From the NCBI GenBank assembly GCA_019828565.1, contig JAHDYR010000064.1, positions 372,001 to 436,000 of the forward strand: 64,000 nucleotides of DNA, written 5' to 3'. Source of the DNA: Carpediemonas membranifera. Taxonomy: Eukaryota > Fornicata. Positions 1-8,323 of the stretch are shown here, piece after piece (the first letter of the stretch is position 1; each line of letters opens with the position of its first letter). The translations under genes were made by a program, and so were the position numbers. The notes under the pieces were generated by a model that did not search any database, was not told the DNA's origin, and saw only the letters and a program-made list of their open reading frames with translations.

Positions 1-2
1 TC

Positions 3-461
3 ACCGCGGACGACATCAGCTCGAACTACAACCCCCGCCTCGTCTTCCACGGCGGCATGGTCTGCCTCGAGATCGACGACGCCGAGTTCGGGTCGACCGA
101 CGACCTTGTCTTCGTCATCAATGGTGAGGTGTACAGCACGCTGAGCCTCGTCGACGCCATGCCGTGCAGCAGCGTCCCCCTGACTGACCTCACCTCGGTC
201 AACTCGTACGTGCTCCTCGACAGCGCCGTCGTCCTCTCGTCGCTCACAACACCCCCAACCCAACCCGCGGCCAGCTCCAACGTCGGCCTGTTCATCGCCG
301 GCGGAGTGGCGAGCGCCGCCATTGTTGGCATCACGGTCCTCCTCGTAGCCTGCTGTGTCATCGGAGGCTGCATCGTCTGTGCCACGCCGCGTCTCGTGGT
401 CTACCCGCTCGCCCGGTGGAGGGGCAAGCGATTCGTGTACGACCACGCTGAGCGGTACTAG
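3..461 (+). CDS. C-terminal part of a type I membrane protein
   Basis: An open frame enters from the left edge and ends at the TAG at 459-461, so only about the last 152 residues are visible. The extracellular part is followed by one long hydrophobic segment (residues of codons at about 280-380, rich in A, G, V, I and C). A short basic cytoplasmic tail ends in RFVYDHAERY. I do not recognise the family. The layout resembles other single-span surface proteins such as the one at 13385-14242. A GATAAA poly(A)-like signal lies about 10 nt after the stop. Confidence 0.65.
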   Translation, partial: TADDISSNYNPRLVFHGGMVCLEIDDAEFGSTDDLVFVINGEVYSTLSLVDAMPCSSVPLTDLTSVNSYVLLDSAVVLSSLTTPPTQPAASSNVGLFIAGGVASAAIVGITVLLVACCVIGGCIVCATPRLVVYPLARWRGKRFVYDHAERY

Positions 462-496
462 TGATTGATAGATAAATGTACTCTAGAGCTGTGTGT

Positions 497-1111
497 TTAC
501 TCCTCGGGCTCCTCTACGGTGCAGTTTCTGCGACTGTACGATATGAGCCACTCCCCGAGCCAAGCCACTGGGTCCGCGGGAGCAGCCTTCGTCATGGCGA
601 CAAGGCCCTTGGTCAGCGCCTCCTGCATGTTCTCGGAGGCTGCGTACTCGGCCAGCTCGTCGGCAGTGGGGATCTTCTGCACGAACTCGGGGAAGAAGAA
701 ACGCACCTCCCTTGCCGCCGACTCGGCCGAGTCCGACCCGTGGACGGCGTTACGGGTCTTATCTACGCCGTAAATGGCTCTGATTGAGTCGGGGTGGGTC
801 ATCCGTGCACCCTCAGGGCTGGTGGGGCCCATGAGGCGGCGGTAGGCCTGGATGGCGTTGGGCCCGGTGATGAGAAGTGGCATGACAGGGCCCTCGGTCA
901 TCATTGAGACAAGGTTGATGAAGAATGGCTTGTCAGCGTGCTCCTCGTAGAAGTGGCGTGCTCTATCGTCAGACAGCGTCAGTTCCTGCCTCGAAATGAC
1001 GTGCAGTCCGGATTTCTCGATAATATCGATGATATAAGACCACGCTCCGCTAGCTACAGCGTGCGGCTTGATCATACCCAATGTAAATTGCCATGCGTTG
1101 TCGTCCGACAT
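497..1111 (-). CDS. NME5/RSP23-like nucleoside diphosphate kinase with DPY-30 tail
   Basis: The 204-residue protein has a nucleoside diphosphate kinase fold (about residues 8-145), with the active-site motif NAVHGSDS around His124. A DPY-30-type helix pair follows near residues 160-195 (DPVAWLGEWLISYS). That combination is the NME5/RSP23 family, known as radial-spoke or axonemal proteins, so a flagellar role is inferred. The frame is open upstream to 1180, but the ATG at 1109-1111 (MSDDNAW) fits the family start better. The stop TAA lies inside AGTAAA, so poly(A) signal and stop overlap. The gene is divergent from NSUN2, with about 286 bp between the two starts. Whether it is catalytically active is not certain, although the histidine is present. 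Confidence 0.88.
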   Translation of the reverse strand: MSDDNAWQFTLGMIKPHAVASGAWSYIIDIIEKSGLHVISRQELTLSDDRARHFYEEHADKPFFINLVSMMTEGPVMPLLITGPNAIQAYRRLMGPTSPEGARMTHPDSIRAIYGVDKTRNAVHGSDSAESAAREVRFFFPEFVQKIPTADELAEYAASENMQEALTKGLVAMTKAAPADPVAWLGEWLISYSRRNCTVEEPEE

Positions 1112-1397
1112 GCTGGTTTGTCGTTTTCGTTCGTTTCTGCAAAATTGGAGAGTTTGGTCGACCTCATGACAGAACCGCATGTGGTGGGTGCTGTGGACCG
1201 CAAGCGTATGGTGCTTTGCGGCTGCTCGGTAAGATTTTTGTTTTTCTCTTCGTCAACCTTATCAGTTGTCCAACGAACGAATTAATTTAGCCAATGTCTG
1301 ACAGCCGCCATATGACGCTCCTAGGCGTGTAGATACCCGGGTCAACTCACTTTTCCCGAGTTTGATTCCCGAGTTGCATCGACTCGGCTGATCCTGA
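1112..1397. promoter_or_regulatory. divergent intergenic region of NME5-like gene and NSUN2
   Basis: This 286-bp stretch separates two divergently transcribed genes and probably holds both promoters. Just upstream of the NSUN2 start is a 10-bp direct repeat, TTCCCGAGTT, at about 1352-1377, with TGA between the copies. I see no TATA-like element that I can assign. Confidence 0.4.
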
Positions 1398-3515
1398 ATG
1401 GGCAAGCGCAAGGGCCGTGGTTCGAAGAAGGGTGGCGATAAGCGCTCCAACAACACTAGAGATGATAGTTGGGGCACCGCTCGCGACGATGCGAAGCTGA
1501 ACGACGCATTTGCTCAGTACTACAAGCGCATCGTTCCCGCCGAGGAGTGGGATACCTTCATCGAGACGCTCTTGCAGGAGCTTCCCATCACCTTCCGCTT
1601 TAACGGCCTCCTACAGGATGGTTCTCCCGCTACCGTTCTTCGCGAGGACTTCATCAAAACCCACTGCGCTGGCTCCATCGAGAAGCCCGAGACTGTCACC
1701 GCAGAGGTCGACAACAACCGCGGCGAGGGCATTCTGAAGTTCGACGTTACCGGACCCCATCAGATGAAGTGGTACCCCGCCGCCTTCAAGATGACGATCC
1801 CCAAGCTCGTTCTCCGCAAGAACGCCGACTACCGCGCTCTCCACGAGTATCTGAAGATCCAGCACGTCCAGGGCAACATCACCCGCCAGGAGGCTGTTTC
1901 TATGGTTCCCCCGCTCTTCCTCGACGTCCAGCCTGGCCACCGCGTCATCGACATGTGCGCCGCCCCCGGGTCCAAGTCCGCCCAGCTCGTGGACATGGCG
2001 ATGGGCCCGCCCCACCTGCCTGGCACCACGGAGAAGGACACTGGCATCGTGGTCGCCAACGACGCTGAAAGAGACCGCGCCTACCTGCTTTGCTTCAACC
2101 TCTCGAGAATTGGCTCCCCTCTCGCCTGCATCACCTGTCACGACGCCGGCCACTACCCCCACGACCCTGACACGCCTCTGTACGACCGCGTCCTTGCTGA
2201 CGTGCCCTGCTCTGGGGACGGCACCCTCCGCAAGGCCCCCGACCTCTGGCGCCGCTGGACACCCGCGCTTGGCGTCGGCCTGCACGCCACGCAGCTCCGC
2301 ATCGCCATCCGCGCGTTCAACCTGCTGAAGCCCGGCTGCCGCATGGTTTACTCGACTTGCTCGTTCAACCCGATTGAGAACGAAGCTGTCGTCGCCGCTA
2401 TGCTCCAGCACGTGCACGGTGCCACCCTCGTCGACACCACCGGCCAGATGCCCGAGCTTAAGCGCCGCCCTGGCCTCCACGCCTGGGACGTCTTCAACTA
2501 CCGCTCCAAGGAGTACGTTGAGTCTTTCGACAAGCTCTCCGAGGAGGACCAGAAGAAGTTCGTCGCAACCATGTTCCCTCCCGCTGCCGAGACTGCTGCG
2601 GACCTCCACCTTGAGCGGTGCATGCGCTTCTATCCTCATGACGGCGACACGGGTGGTTTCTTCGTGGCCGTCATTCAGAAGGCCCCCGCCACCGAGGAGG
2701 AGCTCGCCCGCGAGAAGACACGCGCCGCCCGCCGTGAGGAGCGTCTTAAGGAAGCCGAGGCCGCTCCCGCGCCCACTGACGAGAGCGGCGTGCCCACCGA
2801 GACCGGGAAGCACCTGATTGTCGACATCAACAACCGCACGTTCATCGAGGAAGCATTCCTTCCCGTCGTGCCCGATGCTCCATACATCCGCACCATCCGG
2901 GACTTCTTCGGCATCGGCGACGACTTCCCCATCGCCAACACCGTCGTTCGTGGCCAACACAGCGTTAACAAGCCTTCCAAGCTCTACGTTGTTCCGCCGC
3001 CCGCCATGGAGTTCATCAACAAGCTGACGAAGGACAAGAAGCACTTCATGTACAACCTCATCAACTGCGGAATCGACGTCTTTTCCCACTGCAACAGGGC
3101 TCAGGAGACGAACCCCTGGCGCATCACTCAACAGGCCGCCAACCTCGTCGGCCCGATGTGCACTAAGCGTGTGATCGACATGCCCCGCGAGCAGCTCGCT
3201 GGGTTCTTCAAGTACGGCATTGTCGGCCTCATCGACCGCCCTGACGAGGACAATTCGATGGAGAACTGGCTCGACAAGTCGGTGGCCGAGCTAGTCACGG
3301 CCCTGTCGACCGGCTGCTTCCTTGTCCGCGTCCCCTGCCGCTGGGGCAAGGAGTACTACGCTATGTGGCGCGCCAAGGCTAGCGTCGCTACGCTGATCAA
3401 GAAGGACATGCTCGCCGTACTGTGCGGTGAGTTTGGCGTGACGATGGTAATGCCGCGCGACGAAGAGATTGCTCGCCACGAGAAGAAGCGCGCCAAGGAG
3501 GCTGAGGATGAGTAA
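1398..3515 (+). CDS. NSUN2: tRNA (cytosine-5) methyltransferase, NSUN2/Trm4 family
   Basis: At 705 residues this is close to human NSUN2 (767) and yeast Trm4. It methylates cytosine C5 in tRNA using SAM, mostly in the nucleus. A basic Lys/Gly-rich N terminus (GKRKGRGSKKGG) may aid RNA binding or nuclear entry. The SAM-binding motif DMCAAPGSKSAQL is near residues 185-197. The motif IV cysteine is in DVPCSGDGT (about 267-276), and the motif VI catalytic cysteine is in STCSFNPIENEA (about 319-330). The C-terminal third matches the NSUN2-specific extension. The ATG at 1398 is the first in frame. The stop sits in GAGTAAACC, so the AGTAAA signal overlaps it. No intron is seen. Confidence 0.95.
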   Translation: MGKRKGRGSKKGGDKRSNNTRDDSWGTARDDAKLNDAFAQYYKRIVPAEEWDTFIETLLQELPITFRFNGLLQDGSPATVLREDFIKTHCAGSIEKPETVTAEVDNNRGEGILKFDVTGPHQMKWYPAAFKMTIPKLVLRKNADYRALHEYLKIQHVQGNITRQEAVSMVPPLFLDVQPGHRVIDMCAAPGSKSAQLVDMAMGPPHLPGTTEKDTGIVVANDAERDRAYLLCFNLSRIGSPLACITCHDAGHYPHDPDTPLYDRVLADVPCSGDGTLRKAPDLWRRWTPALGVGLHATQLRIAIRAFNLLKPGCRMVYSTCSFNPIENEAVVAAMLQHVHGATLVDTTGQMPELKRRPGLHAWDVFNYRSKEYVESFDKLSEEDQKKFVATMFPPAAETAADLHLERCMRFYPHDGDTGGFFVAVIQKAPATEEELAREKTRAARREERLKEAEAAPAPTDESGVPTETGKHLIVDINNRTFIEEAFLPVVPDAPYIRTIRDFFGIGDDFPIANTVVRGQHSVNKPSKLYVVPPPAMEFINKLTKDKKHFMYNLINCGIDVFSHCNRAQETNPWRITQQAANLVGPMCTKRVIDMPREQLAGFFKYGIVGLIDRPDEDNSMENWLDKSVAELVTALSTGCFLVRVPCRWGKEYYAMWRAKASVATLIKKDMLAVLCGEFGVTMVMPRDEEIARHEKKRAKEAEDE

Positions 3516-3748
3516 ACCGCGATATCACTGCTTTGTTGAGAAATGGGAGACAATTGTCAATACTTTTTGGCAAAAATGTCGCCCCGACGTGATCAATGAA
3601 CTGCCGACTGGCTGAACCACTCTATCTGTCTGCTCCTGACCCCAAAGAGATGGCGCATGGTCGATGGTGTTCTTTGGACACAGATTCAATGCCGGTCAGC
3701 TAATCAGATGCCACTCAAACGCACAGACAAAGAACTCCGACAAACACA

Positions 3749-3886
3749 ATGGGAAACGCTTCTGGAACGGCCCATCAGAACAATATGCATCCGGGCAAGG
3801 GCGCAAGGGAAGTTGGAACGATCACGGAGGATGATGCCACAGTTGGCTCCGACGGCAAGCCGATTGGCTTCGGTGGTGGCTTCTAA
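3749..3886 (+). CDS. possible small N-myristoylated protein (45 aa)
   Basis: A short frame begins MGNASGTAHQNNMH and ends VGSDGKPIGFGGGF. The start has Gly2 and Ser5, as in N-myristoylation signals. GGTAAA follows the TAA stop by about 10 nt, like the poly(A) signals of the neighbouring genes. Codon use is similar to that of nearby genes. No family is recognised, and a chance frame cannot be excluded. It lies alone in the otherwise empty 900-bp gap between NSUN2 and the next gene. Confidence 0.4.
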   Translation: MGNASGTAHQNNMHPGKGAREVGTITEDDATVGSDGKPIGFGGGF

Positions 3887-4427
3887 CGCTTAGGTAAAAC
3901 GGTAGTGAACAGAATTGAAATGTTTCAGCATAATGAGGCCTTTTGCTGCTCTCTGAACTGATATGAAACTTGTGGCTCATATCTGTCCTCCGAAATTTGG
4001 ATCCCTGATAATCGTTTCTGGCCGGCAACATGCGTCTAAACATGCCCTATAGCAGATCCATTTCATACCCTAGTTGCCTTATGAGCCTTTCTTCACACAT
4101 CCTATACCCGTTTTGTTGGCGATGTCGTTGGATTGGCCAAGCCTGTGCACGATCATAGTCATATCAGATGAACAGGAGTGCCGTGATATGCTGATTTGAC
4201 GCACTGCGTCGGTCGACCGCTCAATCATAAGGCAGCTGTGAAAGGCGATTGCTGGCTCGCTACGCAACCAAGACTCAATATGACGCTTAGCTTGCACCTC
4301 TGCATGTCCTGCGAGTCTGGCTGACAACCTGCCGCGGCGAGGACCTGTTCTTGAACTCCCAGATGATGATTGAAAAAAGATTTTCTCCCTCAAAACTTGA
4401 AGCCGAAAGAAAGCAGAAACATTGGAT
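3887..4427. other. intergenic region, no gene seen
   Basis: This AT-richer spacer runs up to the start of the multi-span membrane protein gene. A 145-codon frame on the minus strand (4079-4516) overlaps the beginning of that gene and resembles no family. I see no RNA gene. Confidence 0.5.
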
Positions 4428-5996
4428 ATGGTGCACCATGATTCATCTTCGGACGGAAGCTCGGTCAGGGAAAGTGTTTCTTCCCGTAGCTCTGCTTCTT
4501 CGGGCGCTTCGAGCAATGCTGGTCTTGGACGCGCCCAACAAATGCAACGGGTGGCGTTCGAGCTTATCTACTTGACATCTACCCCGAATAAGATCTTCAC
4601 ATTCGTAACCCTTATCCTCCTCTTGCTAGATGCTGGTCAAATCGCCAGTTTCGCGACCGATGCAAACGTCATGGTGCTCGACGCACTTTTCGGTGTGGAC
4701 GTTTCGCCCTTGCAGAAGGCTTTGGCGTTCACTCGTGTCGGTTGGATCGCTGATATCATCGGAGCGAACGGCCTCCTCATTCTCGGCGTCGCCATCGTCG
4801 TCTTTTTCGCCGTTTTCTTTGTCGCCTCTTACTCCAGCGCTCGCGCCATCCAGCGCAACCAGCCCCCCAATATCAGCCTCGTCCGCTTCATCCGGACCAC
4901 CCTCATCCTGGTCAATACTGCCGGCTTCATCCCAGTCTTTTCGTGCCTCGTGCAGCTTGTGGTCAAGTATACTGAGAACATCATGGACAGTGGGTTCGAC
5001 TTGCTCAGCGTTGTCATCATCGCCACGTTCGGTATCATGGGTCTCATCATCACCGCCCAGGTCGTGTTCTCCACGCTGATCTCCTTCCCAAACACGCTGA
5101 CGAGCAGGAACCCGCTCGCCCGGATGCACTCCCGGGTCGACATCGTCTACTTGATCGCCAAGGTCATCACCGTCACGATGTACCAGATCAGCTTCTTCAC
5201 AGACCGGCCGATGATCCTGGCGGTCTGGATGAGCTTCTTCCTAACCACGACAATGCTCGCATACGCAGTATTTCTCCCGTACTACAACATCATCACCACC
5301 ACAGTCAGAGTGGTCGCCCTCTACCTCATCCTCGTCCTTGTCGGCTTGTCGGTCTCCTGGACTCTCTCCCTTGGTCTCCTCGTTCTCACGCCCGTGGCCG
5401 CTGTGCTCCCGCTGCTAAGCTTCCTCGCCACTGAGATTCCCATGAAGTTCTTCCGGGGTCGACTCCGCAAGACCGTTGGAGACGATATCTTCGAATCAGA
5501 GTCGGTCGAGTCATTGATGCAGAGTGTCAGCAAGGTCCCGCTGCTATTCCCGTATCAGGCGGAGATTGCAGTCAGGTATCACGTGTTGAAACTCCAGTAT
5601 ATCCAGAATCGTATCAGGAAGATTGAAAACAAGGCCCCGATCTCTCTGCTCGAGTTCAACGGTGCTGTCGAGAATGACGGCGAGTTCAACTTCCGTGCCA
5701 TGCCCCAGGACATCCGAGTCCGCTACACCCAGCTCGTCGAGGAGGCCAACCGCGAGGTAGCCTTTGTCATCCGTCTCTACCAGGCCATGCTCAGTCGGTG
5801 GCGGACGCGCCCCTTCCCCCGGATGGCGTTCATCCACTTCGTCGCCTGTTTCAGACCCAATTCGCTGCCAAATGGATCGATTCGGTCACGAGTTATTGCA
5901 ATGCCGGAAACCGGACTCCGCTTCCAACATGGTGATCTCACAAACCATCCTCAAATCGGCGCAGCTCTTCGAAAAGGACGTTTCAAAGATCGTTAA
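4428..5996 (+). CDS. multi-span membrane protein, possibly tiny-macrocysts (TMC)-like; 3' end uncertain
   Basis: Translation probably starts at ATG 4428 (MVHHDSSSDGSS) after a Ser-rich tail. About ten hydrophobic segments follow through residue 330 or so. Next comes a soluble region with FPYQAEIAVRYHVLKLQY and a helical stretch ending in RLYQAMLSRW. The layout, with many spans followed by a helical repeat-like region, recalls protist TMC-type proteins that precede PAS or cyclase domains, but this is only a resemblance. The frame ends at 5994-5996. The last 40 or so residues look less protein-like, so a splice or frameshift may join this gene to the exons at 5872-6209. Confidence 0.4.
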   Translation: MVHHDSSSDGSSVRESVSSRSSASSGASSNAGLGRAQQMQRVAFELIYLTSTPNKIFTFVTLILLLLDAGQIASFATDANVMVLDALFGVDVSPLQKALAFTRVGWIADIIGANGLLILGVAIVVFFAVFFVASYSSARAIQRNQPPNISLVRFIRTTLILVNTAGFIPVFSCLVQLVVKYTENIMDSGFDLLSVVIIATFGIMGLIITAQVVFSTLISFPNTLTSRNPLARMHSRVDIVYLIAKVITVTMYQISFFTDRPMILAVWMSFFLTTTMLAYAVFLPYYNIITTTVRVVALYLILVLVGLSVSWTLSLGLLVLTPVAAVLPLLSFLATEIPMKFFRGRLRKTVGDDIFESESVESLMQSVSKVPLLFPYQAEIAVRYHVLKLQYIQNRIRKIENKAPISLLEFNGAVENDGEFNFRAMPQDIRVRYTQLVEEANREVAFVIRLYQAMLSRWRTRPFPRMAFIHFVACFRPNSLPNGSIRSRVIAMPETGLRFQHGDLTNHPQIGAALRKGRFKDR

Positions 5997-6209
5997 TGGG
6001 TATGTATTTCAGTTCTCGTCACTTTACACTGCCTCATTCAGCAGATTTCGACAGAAGAGGCGCAAGGAGTCACTTCAGCGTTAACCAACGCAAACGACAC
6101 GCTTGATACCGTCAATGAGCTTGTATTCGAGCTGGTGACGAACTTTAGACCTGATGATTACCTGCAGATGCTTGAAGACATGACCGAAGAGCTGCTCGAA
6201 CAAGAATAA
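5872..6209 (+). CDS. short acidic helical protein or 3' exons of the preceding gene
   Basis: Two blocks join into about 99 codons: 5872-6003 and 6042-6209, with a proposed 38-nt intron (GTATTT...CTCATTCAG) at 6004-6041. The acceptor matches the consensus seen in other introns here. The product ends LQMLEDMTEELLEQE and is helical and acidic. The first block overlaps the end of the membrane-protein frame in another register. It is therefore unclear whether this is its own gene or the true 3' end of that gene. I do not recognise the protein. Confidence 0.35.
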
Positions 6210-6696
6210 CGTCACAATGAGGGCAGTTGCAGGTAAATATCGCTAAGAAGCAGTCCAAACTATGCCATGCACGGTGATTTCAACCCCCTTCCCCCCTCAC
6301 CGCAGCATGGACAGTGATAGTGACTTCCATGTCGCCCACGCCGCGTACAGCCGCCCGGCATCGCCCACACACCAGGACACGCCGCCGCCCCGAGGTTGCT
6401 GGCCGACAATGGCTGCTGTGCCGTCTGTCGTCAGCTTCTGGGTGGTATATCATATGCGCAGGCTATTCCCAGTAATTATTACATGATAGCACCAATTCCT
6501 CATGCGCCCACCATTGGATGGTTTTCGATCCGAAAACACGGCCGCTGTTCCGGAATAAAGACCTGAATTGCGAGAGATGGGTTCATCTTGGGGCTTTGAC
6601 CGTATGAGACGCTTGACCCGGGTCCAAGTCAGTTTTCGATCTTCACGCGATCAAGATCGAGTTCGACGAGCAGTCACTCAACGACGAAAGCACCAA
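6210..6696. other. intergenic region with a possible small ORF
   Basis: This gap precedes the nicotinate phosphoribosyltransferase gene. It holds a C-rich run near 6280-6300 and a frame from ATG 6307 (MDSDSDFHVAHAAYS) to the stop at about 6486. Nothing else supports that frame as a gene. The frame of the next gene is open upstream to 6568 but lacks family sequence there. Confidence 0.35.
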
Positions 6697-8295
6697 ATGT
6701 CACTGCCCGCACCTGAAAACGCCTTTGTAACCCCGCTGCTTACCGATTTTTACCAAATTAGCATGTGCTATGCCTATTTCAAGGCCAAGATGCACGAGCA
6801 ACCCGCCGTGTTCGAGCTCTTCTTCAGGAAAAACCCCTTCAAGGGCGCATTCACCGTTCTTGCTGGGACCGATGAAGTTCTCCGCTTTGTTAGTAACTTC
6901 AAGTTCACTGCTGAGCACATTGCCTATCTCCGCACTGTCATGCCCCACGCCGAGGATGCCTTTTTCGACTACCTCGCCGAGCTCGACTGCTCCAAGGTCA
7001 AGATCTCCACCATCGCCGAGGGCACCGTGGTGTTCCCCAAGGAGCCTCTCATCCGGGTCGAGGGCCCCCTTGCCGTCGCCCAGCTGCTCGAGACGCCCCT
7101 GCTGAACCTCATCAACTACCCCTCCCTCATCGCCACAAATGCCGCCCGCATGCGGCTGGCTGCCGGGCCCACTGTGAAGCTCCTGGAGTTCGGTCTGCGT
7201 CGTGCCCAAGGCCCCGATGGCGGGATGTCCGGGTCGAAGTACGCTATGGTCGGTGGGTTCGACGCCACCAGCAACGTTCTCGCGGGAATGATGTTCGACA
7301 TCCCGATCCAGGGCACGCACGCCCACTCCTTCATCACGTCGTTCACATCTCTCGATGACGTCGACGATGGGTTGACGCACGGGCCTGTTGTCATTCCCGA
7401 CTTCAAGCAGCAATGCGTCGCCATGAGAGAGCGGCTGGGCTACCGCACCAACGACAGCGAGCTGGCTGCCTTCATCTCGTACGCCATCTCATTCCCGGCC
7501 ACGTTCCTCGCGCTGGTCGACACATATTCGACACTCGACAGCGGCGTCAAGAACTACGTCGCCGTGGCCGCTGTCCTCGCCAGCCACGGCATCAAGCCTC
7601 TGGGCATTCGCCTGGATAGCGGCGATCTGGCCTATCTCTCGATACAGGCCCGCAAGCAGTTCCGGGAGGCCGACGAGAAGCTTGGGCTCGACCTGAAGCT
7701 GGAGAACTCGACAATCGTGGCGTCTAACGACATCAACGAATCGATCCTCCACTCCCTGAAGGAGCAGAAGCACGACATCGACACCTTCGGCATCGGCACG
7801 CACCTCGTCACCTGCCAGGCTCAGCCCGCCCTCGGTTGTGTCTACAAGCTCGTGCAGGTCCGCGGCATGCCCCGGATCAAGCTTTCGAATGAGAAGGACA
7901 AGATGACGATCCCCGGCCTGAAGCAGCTCTACCGCATCCACGGCCGGACTGGCCCCATCCTCGACCTGCTGACCCGGGCGGACGACCCCGCTCCCGCTGT
8001 CGGCGAGAGCATCATGGCGATGCACCCGTTCCAGGAGGAGAAGCGCGCCCGGGTCACACCCGTGAAGGTTGAGAAGCTGCTGCTCGTACGGTGGGACGGC
8101 CGGCTCGTCGACGGGTACACCCTGCCCAGCGTCTCGGACACCCGCGAGTTCGTGAAGCAGCAGCTGCGTGTGATGCGTGAGGACCACATCCGGTCCCAGT
8201 TCCCCACGCCGTACAAGCTCAGCGTCACACAGACACTGTTCGCGTCGATCAGGAAGCTGTGGCTCGAGTCGAGTCCCGTAGCTGAGCTGTGTTAG
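6697..8295 (+). CDS. NAPRT: nicotinate phosphoribosyltransferase
   Basis: The 532-residue protein (human NAPRT is 538) makes nicotinate mononucleotide from nicotinate and PRPP, the first step of Preiss-Handler NAD synthesis in the cytosol. It begins with the family N terminus TPLLTDFYQISMCYAYF. The central motif EFGLRRAQGPDGGMS is present. So are GTHAHSF and a later phosphate-binding GIGTHLVTC region. The ATG at 6697 (MSLPAPENAF) puts the conserved start at the expected distance; the open frame upstream to 6568 is basic and unconserved. TBCE begins only 28 bp after the stop on the same strand. GGTAAAG lies 4-10 nt after the stop and is the likely poly(A) signal. Confidence 0.95.
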   Translation: MSLPAPENAFVTPLLTDFYQISMCYAYFKAKMHEQPAVFELFFRKNPFKGAFTVLAGTDEVLRFVSNFKFTAEHIAYLRTVMPHAEDAFFDYLAELDCSKVKISTIAEGTVVFPKEPLIRVEGPLAVAQLLETPLLNLINYPSLIATNAARMRLAAGPTVKLLEFGLRRAQGPDGGMSGSKYAMVGGFDATSNVLAGMMFDIPIQGTHAHSFITSFTSLDDVDDGLTHGPVVIPDFKQQCVAMRERLGYRTNDSELAAFISYAISFPATFLALVDTYSTLDSGVKNYVAVAAVLASHGIKPLGIRLDSGDLAYLSIQARKQFREADEKLGLDLKLENSTIVASNDINESILHSLKEQKHDIDTFGIGTHLVTCQAQPALGCVYKLVQVRGMPRIKLSNEKDKMTIPGLKQLYRIHGRTGPILDLLTRADDPAPAVGESIMAMHPFQEEKRARVTPVKVEKLLLVRWDGRLVDGYTLPSVSDTREFVKQQLRVMREDHIRSQFPTPYKLSVTQTLFASIRKLWLESSPVAELC

Positions 8296-8323
8296 ATGGT
8301 AAAGATTATGATAGTGCTCTGCA

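Noticed and set aside
1611-3131. 506-codon minus-strand frame inside NSUN2
   Set aside because: It is an antisense shadow of a conserved enzyme in GC-rich DNA; no independent motif is seen.
5892-6209. Reassigned TAA/TAG codons as in some hexamitids
   Set aside because: All three stop codons end well-conserved genes here, so the standard code fits.
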